55,926 bases of DNA from SAR202 cluster bacterium Casp-Chloro-G2. GTDB taxonomy: Bacteria; Chloroflexota; Dehalococcoidia; Lucifugimonadales; UBA3495. The stretch lies in contig MUCI01000049.1 of assembly GCA_002816575.1 (NCBI GenBank), positions 1 through 55,926 of the forward strand, read 5' to 3'. Below, one piece after another: positions 33,395-42,411 of the stretch. A program made the position numbers and the translations under genes. How positions within the stretch are numbered: the first letter of the stretch is position 1; every line of letters begins with the position of its first letter. Under the pieces are notes generated by a model. That model saw only the letters and a list, made by a program, of their open reading frames with translations. It was not told the DNA's origin and did not search any database.

Positions 33395-33578
33395 CAATGG
33401 CCGCCTGGAAACGGGTCAGGCGTCACCCCTTCCCGGTCATTCAATCATTCGGGATAACGGCGGATAACGATGATGGGGACGCTCAAGGTGCATATCAATG
33501 ACAAGGACGCTCATGGTGACGAAGTGTACACAATTTATCCGCTCCAGTTCACGCTGGAGAGGCCATTGGTTCGTACAC

Positions 33579-33641
33579 GCTAAAGGCGGCGGCAGTCTCC
33601 TATTCTGGGTGCTTCGGGTTCGAATCCTGTTAGGCCAGCCA
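33579..33641 (+). pseudogene. tRNA-like 3' fragment (possibly tRNA-Gln)
   Basis: GGG-TTCGAAT-CC forms a T arm, and TAGGCCA plus G and CCA forms an acceptor 3' strand and tail. The G discriminator and a TTCTG in the anticodon region recall tRNA-Gln. No matching 5' strand TGGCCTA is found upstream and the anticodon arm does not pair, so it is a fragment rather than a working tRNA. Confidence 0.4.
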
Positions 33642-34031
33642 GCCCCAGGCAGCCGGGACGCTAATCGAACCGTTTCTGGCAGCAACCCATCTGACAAGTT
33701 ATGGTTTCAGGTTCTGGGAAACACGTATTGAGAGGCGAGCGGTGCTCATTCCTAAACCAGGCCGATGGCAGTGTCGGTAATGCCAGCACCACCCCTTTAT
33801 GCTCAGGGTTAGGAGCGACTTGAGGATTTCCATGGCTGCATCCACGGACAGAAGAAAACGGCCCACGCGAACCGGTATCGGTTCCCCTGTGGGCCGCTGT
33901 TGGAAATCCACGGTCGCTAGAGATCGGCCCGATTCCGTGGCTTGTACGGTTGGGCCCACAACCTCGAATTGTCAGACTCCTGCTCCAAGATATGGCTTCT
34001 AGGTTCCCTCAGATGGCCGGCAGTAAGTACT
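33642..34031. other. Intergenic region with a large hairpin, no gene seen
   Basis: Apart from the inverted repeat at 33824-33909, nothing coding is convincing here. Short frames exist on both strands but run through the hairpin and lack start signals. Confidence 0.5.
33824..33909. repeat. Nested inverted repeat (large hairpin)
   Basis: Outer arms GGATTTCC (33824-33831) and GGAAATCC (33902-33909) enclose CGGCCCAC (33859-33866) / GTGGGCCG (33889-33896) and GAACCG (33869-33874) / CGGTTC (33879-33884). All three pairings are perfect. There is no T-run. It lies between the tRNA fragment and the MscS gene end. Confidence 0.65.
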
Positions 34032-34634
34032 TCAGGTCAAATGCCGCACCAAGACGCTGGTTACCACGTTTGAGCTCGGAATCATGATCTCGCGGTCTTC
34101 TATTCCCAGAACGATGTGCATCAAAGTAATATTCGTCACCCTCCCAGAATTGCCCCCAATAGTCACATTGTCCCCGATTCGGATTGGGCGGGAAAGAGTC
34201 AGGAACATACCAGCTACGGCGTTACCCATGACCGATTGTGTGGCAAGACCTGCCACCAATCCCGCAAAACTCCCAGCAGTTAATGCGGCTGCCACGTTGG
34301 AGGTCAGAAGAGAAACGACCGCAGAAAGAATGACCGCATACGCCACGATTCGAGCGATGACGCGAAGAGGCACAGCAACATCGACGGATGTGCGCGATAA
34401 AGCAACGTAATATGCCCACCGAGCGCCGAACTCGGTCGCCAGGGATCCGAAGACAACGACCTCGATGGCGTGGACGTACTGTTGGTAACTCTCTAGGAAC
34501 TCCAACGGCCCCCCATCGGCTACAAGCCTCGCCGTGAAGGCCAGTACGGTCATAAGCAGCCCTACAGCTAACACTGTAAGCAGCGCGAACTGTATTATTT
34601 TCCCCGTGCTTTTATGTGGAGACGTAACCGACAT
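34032..34634 (-). CDS. Short MscS-family mechanosensitive channel protein
   Basis: This 200-residue membrane protein has three or four hydrophobic helices, then the MscS pore and beta-domain: AGSFAGLVAGLATQSVMGNAVAG, LSRPIRIGDNVTIGG and GRVTNITLMHIVLGIEDREIMIPSSNVV. It stops soon after the beta domain, so the C-terminal alpha/beta vestibule of canonical MscS (about 280 residues) is missing. It may be a natural short member or a truncated gene; the surrounding DNA is decayed. AAGGGA precedes the ATG. Channels of this family release solutes on hypo-osmotic shock. Confidence 0.75.
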   Translation of the reverse strand: MSVTSPHKSTGKIIQFALLTVLAVGLLMTVLAFTARLVADGGPLEFLESYQQYVHAIEVVVFGSLATEFGARWAYYVALSRTSVDVAVPLRVIARIVAYAVILSAVVSLLTSNVAAALTAGSFAGLVAGLATQSVMGNAVAGMFLTLSRPIRIGDNVTIGGNSGRVTNITLMHIVLGIEDREIMIPSSNVVTSVLVRHLT

Positions 34635-34642
34635 CTTTTCCC

Positions 34643-35341
34643 TTAGAACGCCAGCGATCCCATTTTCATTACCCGGAATTCAACGCTTGCACAATCGCCC
34701 GCATTGTTCTGCGCAGTGGAAAAACGCGCTGTAAAATTCACCAAAGTGCGGGCTTCGGGTATTATACACATTGTCCCATCTGCACAGACCCCAATTTGAT
34801 AGCCAGACTGGTAAATGAGCATTGGTGCGTGGGACTGATAGGCGTTACTATCGGGTCGATGGGATTGGCCGTGTCTTCCGCCGTGTCTTCCTTTGTAATA
34901 GCTACTTCGACACGCGCCGGAATCATCGTCGGGACCTTCTGCTGCATGGTGAGCCCGTCGAACCACTGGTTTGGGTCAAGCGGGGTTCTTGCGGGCAGCA
35001 ACTTGACTGATGCGCGCCCTTCGAGAGCCTCGGGACGAACGGGACCACCTCACAATCCTAGTCACCGGGTTGCGATTCGAGTCACCATAGTCGCTATCGT
35101 AGTCACCCAATTCTCGCTTGCTGTTGATATACAAGCTTGTCGAACCACCGCCGAGGGCGCACCCAGTTTTCTTAACCGGGAACTTAATTGGTGCGCGCCC
35201 CTCGATACCCACAAGACCGGCGGCCAGATCGACTTTGCAGCGAAACGATTTTGGCAAAACCCCTGTGACCCATTCCTGCCGAGTACCAGCTGAATACCAG
35301 CCCAACCCGAGCAATGTGCTAATTGATATAATGTGCCTCAT
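34643..35341 (-). pseudogene. Frameshifted remnant of an unidentified gene with an internal duplication
   Basis: Three successive minus-strand frames look like pieces of one protein. The first, from ATG 35341, starts MRHIISISTLLGLGWYSAGT and contains GIEGRAPIKFPVKK. A frame change near 35045 leads into a second piece containing ALEGRASVKLLPARTP, and another near 34820 into a third ending at 34643, nine bases before the MscS start. The EGRA(P/S)(I/V)K segments are related, as are the DNA stretches 34948-35025 and 35131-35213, indicating an old internal duplication. No family is recognised. An alternative is that the region is non-coding; a TATAAT on the minus strand (34770-34775) may drive the MscS gene. 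Confidence 0.3.
35324..35332 (+). promoter_or_regulatory. Extended -10 promoter of the SelA-like gene
   Basis: TGA-TATAAT lies 45 bases before the ATG at 35378, with a weak -35 region. Confidence 0.6.
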
Positions 35342-35377
35342 CTTTCCCGTAGCTGGCGGTACGCGCCAGGAGGCGTA

Positions 35378-36514
35378 ATGGCTATCGATTTGTCCAGCGC
35401 TGCGCAAGCATACCAACGTCTTGGCGTGAAACCGGTGATTAACGCCACCGGTTCAGTCACCAAGTACGGTGGCACCAGGACCCGGCCCGAGGTCATGGAA
35501 GTGATGGCGGGGGCAGCCCGCATCATGGTCAATGTGGATGAACTCAACCGGAAGGCCGGGGAAGAGATCGCCCGGATCACCGGCGCGGAAGCCGGATTCG
35601 TTTGCAGCGGCGCCGCCGGTGGGCTGGTGCTGCAAGCCGCGGCCTGCATCGCCGGCAAGGACCCGGTCAAGATGCGCCGATTGCCCGACACCACCGGCAT
35701 GAAGCGCGAGATAATCATCCAGAACATGCACCGCTTTCCCTACGAGCAGGCTTACCGGGCGGGCGGCGCCAAGCTGGTGGAGATCGGCGACTCCCGGTAC
35801 TCCCACCCCTGGGAGTTGGAAGGCGCCATCGGCGAGAACACGGCGGCCGTGGCGTTCCTCTGCGCCCCGTTGACCAACCGGCGGGCGATACCGCTGCCCC
35901 AGGTCTGCGAGATCGCCCACAGCCGTGGCGTGCCGGTGATCGTCGACGCCGCCTCCATGCTGCCGCCCAGAGAGAACCTCAAGAGATACCTGGCCGACGG
36001 CGCGGATATGGTGGCTTTCAGCGGCGGCAAGGGTATCCGCGGCCCTCAGGGGACGGGTATCCTCTGCGGGCGGGCCGACCTCATTGAGGCGGCCGCCGCC
36101 CATGCCAACCCGGCACAGTTCTTGGGACGCCCCATGAAGGTGGCCAAGGAAGAGATCGTAGGTCTGATCACCGCCTTGAACATGTTCGTGGAGGAAGACG
36201 AGGACGCCGAGATGCGGGCCTACGCCGCAATGGCCCAACAGGTGGTGGACGCGTTGAGCGAGGTCCCAGGTCTGGACGTCACGCTGATGCATGACAAACA
36301 CGATTACCTGATTCCCCACGCGCTGCTGCGGTTCAGCGAGGACTGGCGCGGACCCAGCAAGAACGAGATCACCAAGGCGATGGAAGAGGGCGAGTTGCCC
36401 ATCTACCTGCACCAACTGGGCCAACCCGAGGAGTTGGCGGTGGACCCGTTGAACCTGACCCAAGAAGAAACCACCATCGTGATCCAGCGGCTGCGTGAAG
36501 AACTGACCCGCTAG
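35378..36514 (+). CDS. SelA-like PLP-dependent enzyme (aminotransferase fold)
   Basis: This 378-residue protein belongs to the fold-type I PLP enzymes related to selenocysteine synthase SelA and to D-glucosaminate-6-phosphate ammonia-lyase. The PLP Lys is K218 in FSGGKGIRGPQGTGIL. The N-terminal GVKPVINATGSVTKYGGTR is typical of the SelA-like group. It lacks the tRNA-binding N-terminal domain of SelA, and no selB or selD is nearby, so it is more likely an ammonia-lyase or aldolase than a selenium enzyme. The ATG has AGGAGGCGT just upstream. It is probably co-transcribed with the LLM flavin oxidoreductase 63 bases downstream. Confidence 0.82.
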   Translation: MAIDLSSAAQAYQRLGVKPVINATGSVTKYGGTRTRPEVMEVMAGAARIMVNVDELNRKAGEEIARITGAEAGFVCSGAAGGLVLQAAACIAGKDPVKMRRLPDTTGMKREIIIQNMHRFPYEQAYRAGGAKLVEIGDSRYSHPWELEGAIGENTAAVAFLCAPLTNRRAIPLPQVCEIAHSRGVPVIVDAASMLPPRENLKRYLADGADMVAFSGGKGIRGPQGTGILCGRADLIEAAAAHANPAQFLGRPMKVAKEEIVGLITALNMFVEEDEDAEMRAYAAMAQQVVDALSEVPGLDVTLMHDKHDYLIPHALLRFSEDWRGPSKNEITKAMEEGELPIYLHQLGQPEELAVDPLNLTQEETTIVIQRLREELTR

Positions 36515-36577
36515 ACACGTCAACCCTCGTAGAATCGTCAGCGACCGATAGATAACCACCACGCTAAGGAGAGACAG

Positions 36578-37624
36578 ATGGCCATCAAGATCGACCTGAG
36601 GGTGCCCCCGTGCAAGCCCGTCCCCGAGATCACCGCATTCGTCAAGGAATGCGAGGACGCTGGGTTCGACGGCGTGGGCATGTTGGACTCACAGATGCTG
36701 GAGCGCGACGTGTTCGTTTCCATGGCCCACGCGCTGATGAACACCTCCAGGATCAACGTGGCGTCGGCGGTCACCAACCCCGTGACCCGGCATCCGTCGG
36801 TGCTGGCCTCCGCCGCCCAGACCGTTTCCGAAGTCGCTCCCGGCCGGGCCCAGATCTGGATCGGACGGGGCTACAGCTCGGCCAACGTGGTCGGCATCCC
36901 TCCGGCCACCGTGCGCCAGATGCGGGACGCGGTCTCCATGATGAAAGAACTCATGGCCGGGAACCAGGTCGATTTCGGCGGCGTCTCCAGCCGCATGCGT
37001 CACGGCGGCGGCGGGGCCACGCCGGTCTACATCGCGGCCACCGGCCCCAGGGTGATGAAGGTGGCCGGCGAGGTGGCCGACGGAGCGGTGTTGATGACCG
37101 GCATCCACCCCCAGGCGGTGGCGGAAGCCCGGGAGTTGATCGCCGATGGGGCCAGGAGCGCGGGCCGGAACCCCGACGAACTGGAGACGATCTTCACCTG
37201 CACAACCATCATCAGGGACGACCTGAAAGAGGCCCGCGAGATTGCCCGGCCCCTGGCGGTGCAGCGGTTGATGGAAAAGACCTATGTCCGCTGGTTGAAG
37301 GCGGCCGGCATGGATTTCTCGGACCTAGAAGTGCCCCGGGGCCTCTGGGACCTCTACCCCGACGTACCCCACGCCGAGGACTGGGAGAAGGCCAAGGAAT
37401 TGTGCGCCTTCCTGCCGGACGATGCCCTGGCCCAACTCTGTGACACCATGGGGCTGATCGGTTCGCCCGAGTATGTCGCCGAACGCATTCAGGCGGCGGA
37501 AAAAGCCGGCCTGGAGCATATCTATCTGATGACCGACCAGACCTACGAGTTCGCCACCGGCGAGCTTGCCGCCTTCCGGAACAAGATATTCCCGGCGCTG
37601 GGCCGGGCCATGCAGCCGGCATAA
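36578..37624 (+). CDS. LLM-class flavin-dependent oxidoreductase (luciferase-like)
   Basis: This is a 348-residue TIM-barrel protein of the bacterial luciferase / F420-dependent oxidoreductase superfamily. Characteristic segments are ECEDAGFDGVGMLDSQ, INVASAVTNPVTRHPSVLASAAQTV, GRAQIWIGRGYSSA, VYIAATGPRVMKVAGEVADGAVLM and the C-terminal IGSPEYVAERIQ. Members oxidise or reduce varied organic substrates using FMNH2 and O2 or F420. Multiplication of such enzymes is known for SAR202-type Chloroflexota, which supports the tentative taxonomy. AAGGAGAGAC lies just upstream of the ATG. It ends before a strong terminator. Confidence 0.9.
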   Translation: MAIKIDLRVPPCKPVPEITAFVKECEDAGFDGVGMLDSQMLERDVFVSMAHALMNTSRINVASAVTNPVTRHPSVLASAAQTVSEVAPGRAQIWIGRGYSSANVVGIPPATVRQMRDAVSMMKELMAGNQVDFGGVSSRMRHGGGGATPVYIAATGPRVMKVAGEVADGAVLMTGIHPQAVAEARELIADGARSAGRNPDELETIFTCTTIIRDDLKEAREIARPLAVQRLMEKTYVRWLKAAGMDFSDLEVPRGLWDLYPDVPHAEDWEKAKELCAFLPDDALAQLCDTMGLIGSPEYVAERIQAAEKAGLEHIYLMTDQTYEFATGELAAFRNKIFPALGRAMQPA

Positions 37625-37674
37625 CGGCAGACATATCGGGCATCTATCGGTCTGTGGAAGAATGCCGAATATCC

Positions 37675-37702
37675 AGGGGCAGGCTTGAAACCTGCCCCTT
37701 TT
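37675..37702 (+). terminator. Rho-independent terminator after the LLM gene
   Basis: AGGGGCAGG (37675-37683) and CCTGCCCCT (37691-37699) form a perfect 9-bp stem with a 7-base loop, and T's follow. Confidence 0.88.
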
Positions 37703-37941
37703 CGTTTGTCTTTAGGGGGTGACCATCGTAACCGGCAGTTCGCCGGGTCGATACTCCCGATTCGCAGCGGTACTGAACGATCTGGGCGCGGCTGAGGGAT
37801 GACTCGGCGTCCCCACGTCTTCGGGCCGCGCCTACGTTGCCGAAAAAATGGCAGCGATAGCATCACGCCGTGGCGCCGCAAAACGACTCATCTGGATCCC
37901 CCAGCAGATTGAAGCATCATACTATTTACAGGAGTTAATTG
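37703..37941. other. Intergenic region, no gene seen
   Basis: No convincing frame, repeat or RNA is visible. Presumably it holds the promoter of the DUF3179 gene; TACTAT at 37920-37925 is the best -10 candidate but would put the start site inside the ribosome site. Confidence 0.4.
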
Positions 37942-39243
37942 ATGCAAAACATTCGAATTCTTGGACTGATCTCCGGGGCCGTCGCCCTCGCCGCCGTGGC
38001 CTGTGGCAGCGGTCCGGCTGCCATCCCGGCCGCGGCTTCACCCTCTCCAGCCGGCTCTTCGGCTGCAACCGCCACCCCAAGTTCCGCCACGCCGACGCCT
38101 GGGGCCGAGTCCAAAAGCGTGAAGGGAACTTTCGTGGAAATCGACCCGACCGGACTGGTTGAGCAAGACCTCGATTTTGAAGATGGCCTCCGTTCCGCCA
38201 GGTTCAGCCTGGGCGGTTGGAAGACCGATTTCAGTTACCATACCGTGCCCTATGACGAGTTTCTCTCGGGCGGGCCGCCCAGGGACGGCATACCCCCGCT
38301 GGATAACCCTCGATTCGATTCCATCGACCAGGCCGACGGCTGGCTGGCCGGCATGGAGCCGGTGATCTCCTTTGAGATAAACGGAGACCAGCGGGCCTAT
38401 CCGCTGCAGGTGCTGATCTGGCACGAGATCGTGAATGACGTGGTGGGCGGGGTGCCGGTCGCGGTTACGTTCTGCCCACTCTGCAACAGCGCCATCGTTT
38501 TCGAGCGCACGGTGGGCGGCCGGGTCCTGGACTTCGGCACCACAGGCAATCTGCGGAACAGCGACCTGGTCATGTGGGACCGTCAGACCGAGTCTTGGTG
38601 GCAGCAATTCACGGGCGAAGCCATCGTCGGCGTCATGGCGGGGACCAGATTGACCTTCCTGCCGGCGCCCATCGTGTCTTGGCAGGACTTCATGACCTAT
38701 CAGCCCGACGGCAAAGTCCTGAGCAAGGACACCGGGTTCGACCGCCGGTACGGGCAGAACCCCTACGTTGGCTATGACCGCGTCGACGAGCCGCCGTTCC
38801 TTCTACTGGGGGACTCCGACGGCCGCCTGCAGCCCAAAGAACGGGTTGCCGCCGTCACCGTGGATGGGGTGAACGCGGCGTTCCCCTTCGCCGTTCTCGC
38901 CGAGGAAGGCGCCGTGAATTATCGAGTTAACGGCGTTGATCTGGCCGTGTTGTTCAAGTCCGGCACCAACTCGGCCCTGGACGGCGCCCGGATCGAGTCG
39001 TCCAAAGACATTGGCTCAACCGGGGTTTTCAAATCGGAACTCAACGGCCAAAAGTTGACATTCACCGCCACCGACGGCAGTTTCACCGACGCCGAGACGG
39101 GTTCCACTTGGAACATCCTGGGCGAGGCCACTAACGGCCCTTTGACCGGGGAGCGGCTGACTAAGATGGTCCACGCCGAGCACTTCTGGTTCGCCTGGGG
39201 CGCGTTCAAACCGGACACTCTGATCTACCACGGCGTGGGCTGA
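37942..39243 (+). CDS. DUF3179-domain lipoprotein
   Basis: This 433-residue protein begins with a lipoprotein signal (ISGAVALAAVACGSG; lipid-modified Cys near residue 21) and a Pro/Ser/Thr-rich linker, so it should be anchored on the outer face of the membrane. The rest is the DUF3179 domain: GDQRAYPLQVLIWHEIVND, VPVAVTFCPLCNSAIVFER, GTTGNLRNSDLVMWDRQT and the C-terminal WFAWGAFKPDTLIY. The conserved C-P-L-C pair could bind a metal or be redox-active. The family's function is not known. ATG 37942 has AGGAG seven bases upstream. It stands alone between a terminator and the ECF sigma gene. Confidence 0.88.
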   Translation: MQNIRILGLISGAVALAAVACGSGPAAIPAAASPSPAGSSAATATPSSATPTPGAESKSVKGTFVEIDPTGLVEQDLDFEDGLRSARFSLGGWKTDFSYHTVPYDEFLSGGPPRDGIPPLDNPRFDSIDQADGWLAGMEPVISFEINGDQRAYPLQVLIWHEIVNDVVGGVPVAVTFCPLCNSAIVFERTVGGRVLDFGTTGNLRNSDLVMWDRQTESWWQQFTGEAIVGVMAGTRLTFLPAPIVSWQDFMTYQPDGKVLSKDTGFDRRYGQNPYVGYDRVDEPPFLLLGDSDGRLQPKERVAAVTVDGVNAAFPFAVLAEEGAVNYRVNGVDLAVLFKSGTNSALDGARIESSKDIGSTGVFKSELNGQKLTFTATDGSFTDAETGSTWNILGEATNGPLTGERLTKMVHAEHFWFAWGAFKPDTLIYHGVG

Positions 39244-39451
39244 TGCGGCGCTGACGCCCCGCTCGATATATTGCTCCATATGTTGATCGGAACCGGTGAT
39301 TTAGGCCGGGATGAACCAAGCAAAAACCGGACCAACGCCTTGCAGGCGGTCTCTAGGACGCATACACTTGATTGCAAGCCGACTTATCAATAGTCACCCG
39401 CTAAATAAATCACTTTCAGATAGCCTCTCTGGCACTCCCCAGGAGACCCCG

Positions 39452-40039
39452 ATGTCGAGTCAAGAAGAGACCACGGCGGCAGACCTGGAGCGCGCATTCA
39501 CCGAGATTGTTGAGCAATATTCCGACCTGGCCTACAGCGTCGCCATCCGCATGCTCCGGAACGCTGAAGACGCTGAGGACGCCGTGCAGGAAGCATACAT
39601 CTCGGCCTTCAAGGCCCTGCCCAAGTTCAAGGGCCAGTCCAAGCTTTCCACCTGGCTCTACCGCATCGTCGTCAACGCCTGCTTGATGAAGATCCGCAAG
39701 GACAAGTCCCGGGCCAAGTACATCTCCGAGAAGAACTTCGACGACGCCATCGTCTACGATTGGAAGAATGACCCGGAAGATGCGGCGGTAAACAGCGAGC
39801 TACGCTCGAATCTGGAGGAGGGCCTGGACCGGCTTCCACCCGACCTCCGCGCTGCCTTGGTGTTGAGAGACATCCAGGGGCTTTCAACCGAGGAAGCCGC
39901 CGAAGCCCTGAATATCTCCATCGCCTCCATGAAATCGCGCCTGCACCGTGCCAGGGTCCAACTTCGGAAACGGCTGGATGAGTACGCCGCCCTCTCCCGA
40001 TCGACCGCCCCGGAAGCAGAGGTCGACGCCGGCGGCTAA
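39452..40039 (+). CDS. ECF-type RNA polymerase sigma factor
   Basis: This 195-residue group-4 sigma factor has region 2 (YSDLAYSVAIRMLRNAEDAEDAVQEAYISAF, STWLYRIVVNACLMKIRK) and region 4 (LPPDLRAALVLRDIQGLSTEEAAEALNIS, SMKSRLHRARVQLRKRL). Regions 1 and 3 are absent, as expected. ATG 39452 is chosen for its AGGAGA site five bases upstream; an in-frame extension of 47 codons has no such site. No anti-sigma gene with a zinc or membrane motif follows; transketolase is next. A GGAACC (39289-39294) upstream resembles an ECF -35, hinting at autoregulation, but no matching -10 is clear. Confidence 0.9.
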   Translation: MSSQEETTAADLERAFTEIVEQYSDLAYSVAIRMLRNAEDAEDAVQEAYISAFKALPKFKGQSKLSTWLYRIVVNACLMKIRKDKSRAKYISEKNFDDAIVYDWKNDPEDAAVNSELRSNLEEGLDRLPPDLRAALVLRDIQGLSTEEAAEALNISIASMKSRLHRARVQLRKRLDEYAALSRSTAPEAEVDAGG

Positions 40040-40236
40040 CCCGTCGGTCGCCAGGGTGGAAATGCACCGTCTCCCGGCCCGATTGGTAGTGACAACCTGT
40101 CCCCGGTTCGCTACCATATCCTGGGGATTTAGATTCCCTATAGACTCGATCAAAGATTCGATTCGTGTGTCGAGATTCCGGGTTCAGCCAGTCGATGAAT
40201 CTCGGTGAAGGCTCGCAGACTTTAGGGGGTTCCACC

Positions 40237-42249
40237 TTGGCTGACCAGGCTCTTGACCAACTCTGTATCAACACCATCCGATTCCTGGCCGTGGACTCTG
40301 TCCAAAAGGCCAAGTCCGGACACCCCGGCGCACCCATGGGACAGGCGCCCATGGCCTACGCATTGTGGGACCGTTTCCTAGAGCACAACCCCGCCGACCC
40401 GACGTGGCCCAACCGCGACCGCTTGATACTTTCCTCCGGCCACGCGTCGGCCCTGTTGTATTCCCTGCTCCATCTCACGGGCTACGACCTGTCTCTGGAC
40501 GATCTGAAACAATTTCGTCAGTGGGGCAGCCGCACCCCAGGCCACCCAGAGTACGGCATTACACCAGGAGTTGAGGCCACCACCGGCCCCTTGGGGCAGG
40601 GTTTCGGCAACGCCGTGGGCATGGCACTGGCCGAGAGGTGGCTGGCGGGGCGTTTCAACCGGCCGGGCCACGAGATCATCGATCATCATACCTACGCCAT
40701 AGTTTCTGACGGCGACCTGCAAGAGGGCATCGCGTCGGAGGCCGCGTCCATGGCCGGCACCCTGGGTTTGGGCAAGCTCATCACGCTCTATGACGACAAC
40801 GAAGTGTCCATCGAGGGCAGCACCGACATCACTTTCAAAGAGACTGTGTCCCAGCGGTTCGAGGCCTACGGCTGGCACGTGATCGGACCCATCGACGGCA
40901 TGGACGTGGAGCAGGTCACTGCAGCTTTGACCGCGGCCAAGGCCGAAACCGGCAGGCCCAGCATCATCGTCTGCACCACGGTGATCGGCTACGGAAGCCC
41001 CAACAAGGCAGGCAAAGCCTCAGCCCACGGCGACCCCCTGGGCGATGAAGAGGTTAGCCTGGCAAAACAAGCGTTGGGATTTGGATTCGATGAAGCATTT
41101 TCCATCCCCGCCGAGGCCGGCGCCCACCTGGGTCTGGCCGGCGAGCGGGGCAAGTCGCGACAGGCGGCCTGGGATGCGGCTTTCAGTGAGTACCGGGAAG
41201 CTTACCCCAAGGAAGCGCAACAGCTGGACGACGCACTCCACGCACGGCTTCCCGACGGCTGGGATGCCGGGCTAGACGGCCTGTTCGACGAACCCAAGCC
41301 CATCGCGACACGGGAGGCATCCGGTCGGGTGATGAACGCCATCTCCAACGGCGTGCCGGCGTTCCTGGGCGGGTCGGCCGACCTGGCCCCATCCACCAAG
41401 ACGATATTGAACGACCGGGGGCACATCGCGTCCGGAGATTATTCCGGTCACAACATACATTTCGGCGTGCGCGAGCACGCCATGGGCGCGGTGGCCAACG
41501 GTCTGGCCCTCCACGGCGGCGCTATCCCCTATACGGCCACGTTCCTGGTCTTCTCCGACTACATGCGCGGGTCCATCCGGCTGGGGGCGCTCATGGGCAA
41601 GCAGGTGGCCTACATCTTCACCCACGATTCCATCGGAGTTGGCGAAGACGGCCCAACCCATCAGCCCATCGAACACCTTATGGCGCTGCGCGAGATACCA
41701 GGCCTGGTGGTCAGCCGGCCGGCCGACGCCACCGAGACGGTGGAGGTCTGGCGCGCCGCCATGACCCGGCAAGAAGGCCCCACCGCCATGGCATTTACCC
41801 GCCAGAACCTGCCGGTGTTGGACCGGACCAAGCTGAGCCCGGCGTCCGGCGTGCTGAAAGGCGCCTACATCCTTCGTGAGAGCAGCGGCCCGCCCCAGTT
41901 GATCATCATCGCCACCGGGTCCGAGGTCCACATCGCACTGGAAGCCGCTGAGATTCTGGAGACCGAGGGGATCGCCGCCAGGGTGGTCTCCATGCCGTCT
42001 TGGGAGCTGTTCGACAATCAGCCCAAGGAATACCGGGACCAAGTTCTGCCCCCCTCGCTGCGAGCCCGGGTTTCCGTTGAAGCCGGATCCACCAAAGGGT
42101 GGGAGCGGTACGTAGGTCTGGACGGCGCCTGCGTCGGCATGAACGGCTACGGCGCATCGGCCCCAGCCGGGGTGCTCTACGAGAAATTCGGCATCACCGC
42201 CGAGCGCGTCGCCGATGAGTCCCGGAAGTTGATCAACGGGGCCGGTTAG
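40237..42249 (+). CDS. tkt: Transketolase
   Basis: Transketolase moves two-carbon units between sugar phosphates in the non-oxidative pentose phosphate pathway, using thiamine diphosphate. The 670 residues contain the N-terminal [11 protein letters not shown], the TPGHPE and [17 protein letters not shown] segments, the ThDP motif from [13 protein letters not shown] to DDNEVSIEG, and the pyrimidine domain with [14 protein letters not shown] and [19 protein letters not shown]. The length is standard. TTG 40237 is preferred because AGGGGG lies eight bases upstream and the protein then begins [18 protein letters not shown] 40195 is in frame but lacks a site. It opens the sugar-phosphate block continued by gnd and zwf. 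Confidence 0.95.
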   Translation: MADQALDQLCINTIRFLAVDSVQKAKSGHPGAPMGQAPMAYALWDRFLEHNPADPTWPNRDRLILSSGHASALLYSLLHLTGYDLSLDDLKQFRQWGSRTPGHPEYGITPGVEATTGPLGQGFGNAVGMALAERWLAGRFNRPGHEIIDHHTYAIVSDGDLQEGIASEAASMAGTLGLGKLITLYDDNEVSIEGSTDITFKETVSQRFEAYGWHVIGPIDGMDVEQVTAALTAAKAETGRPSIIVCTTVIGYGSPNKAGKASAHGDPLGDEEVSLAKQALGFGFDEAFSIPAEAGAHLGLAGERGKSRQAAWDAAFSEYREAYPKEAQQLDDALHARLPDGWDAGLDGLFDEPKPIATREASGRVMNAISNGVPAFLGGSADLAPSTKTILNDRGHIASGDYSGHNIHFGVREHAMGAVANGLALHGGAIPYTATFLVFSDYMRGSIRLGALMGKQVAYIFTHDSIGVGEDGPTHQPIEHLMALREIPGLVVSRPADATETVEVWRAAMTRQEGPTAMAFTRQNLPVLDRTKLSPASGVLKGAYILRESSGPPQLIIIATGSEVHIALEAAEILETEGIAARVVSMPSWELFDNQPKEYRDQVLPPSLRARVSVEAGSTKGWERYVGLDGACVGMNGYGASAPAGVLYEKFGITAERVADESRKLINGAG

Positions 42250-42411
42250 CTTTCCCGCTGCCAACGAGCCTCGGAGGCGCATCCTTCTGCCGGTGATTGC
42301 ATCTCAACTGAAGTGCGGCCTGCTCGCGAACGGGCCCTTCCGCGAATCGGCCTTTCTGACAACGGGGAAAATACGGGCGGGGGTCCAACCGCCACCTGAT
42401 CTGGGGATGTG

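Noticed and set aside
33330-33395. A longer start for the maleate-isomerase-like gene
   Set aside because: It would begin inside the extended -10 promoter; ATG 33329 has AGGAG eight bases upstream.
33699-33959. A minus-strand frame of about 86 codons
   Set aside because: It is the translation of the nested hairpin, without start signals.
35378-36514. Selenocysteine synthase SelA
   Set aside because: The tRNA-binding N-terminal domain is missing, and no selB, selD or tRNA-Sec is visible.
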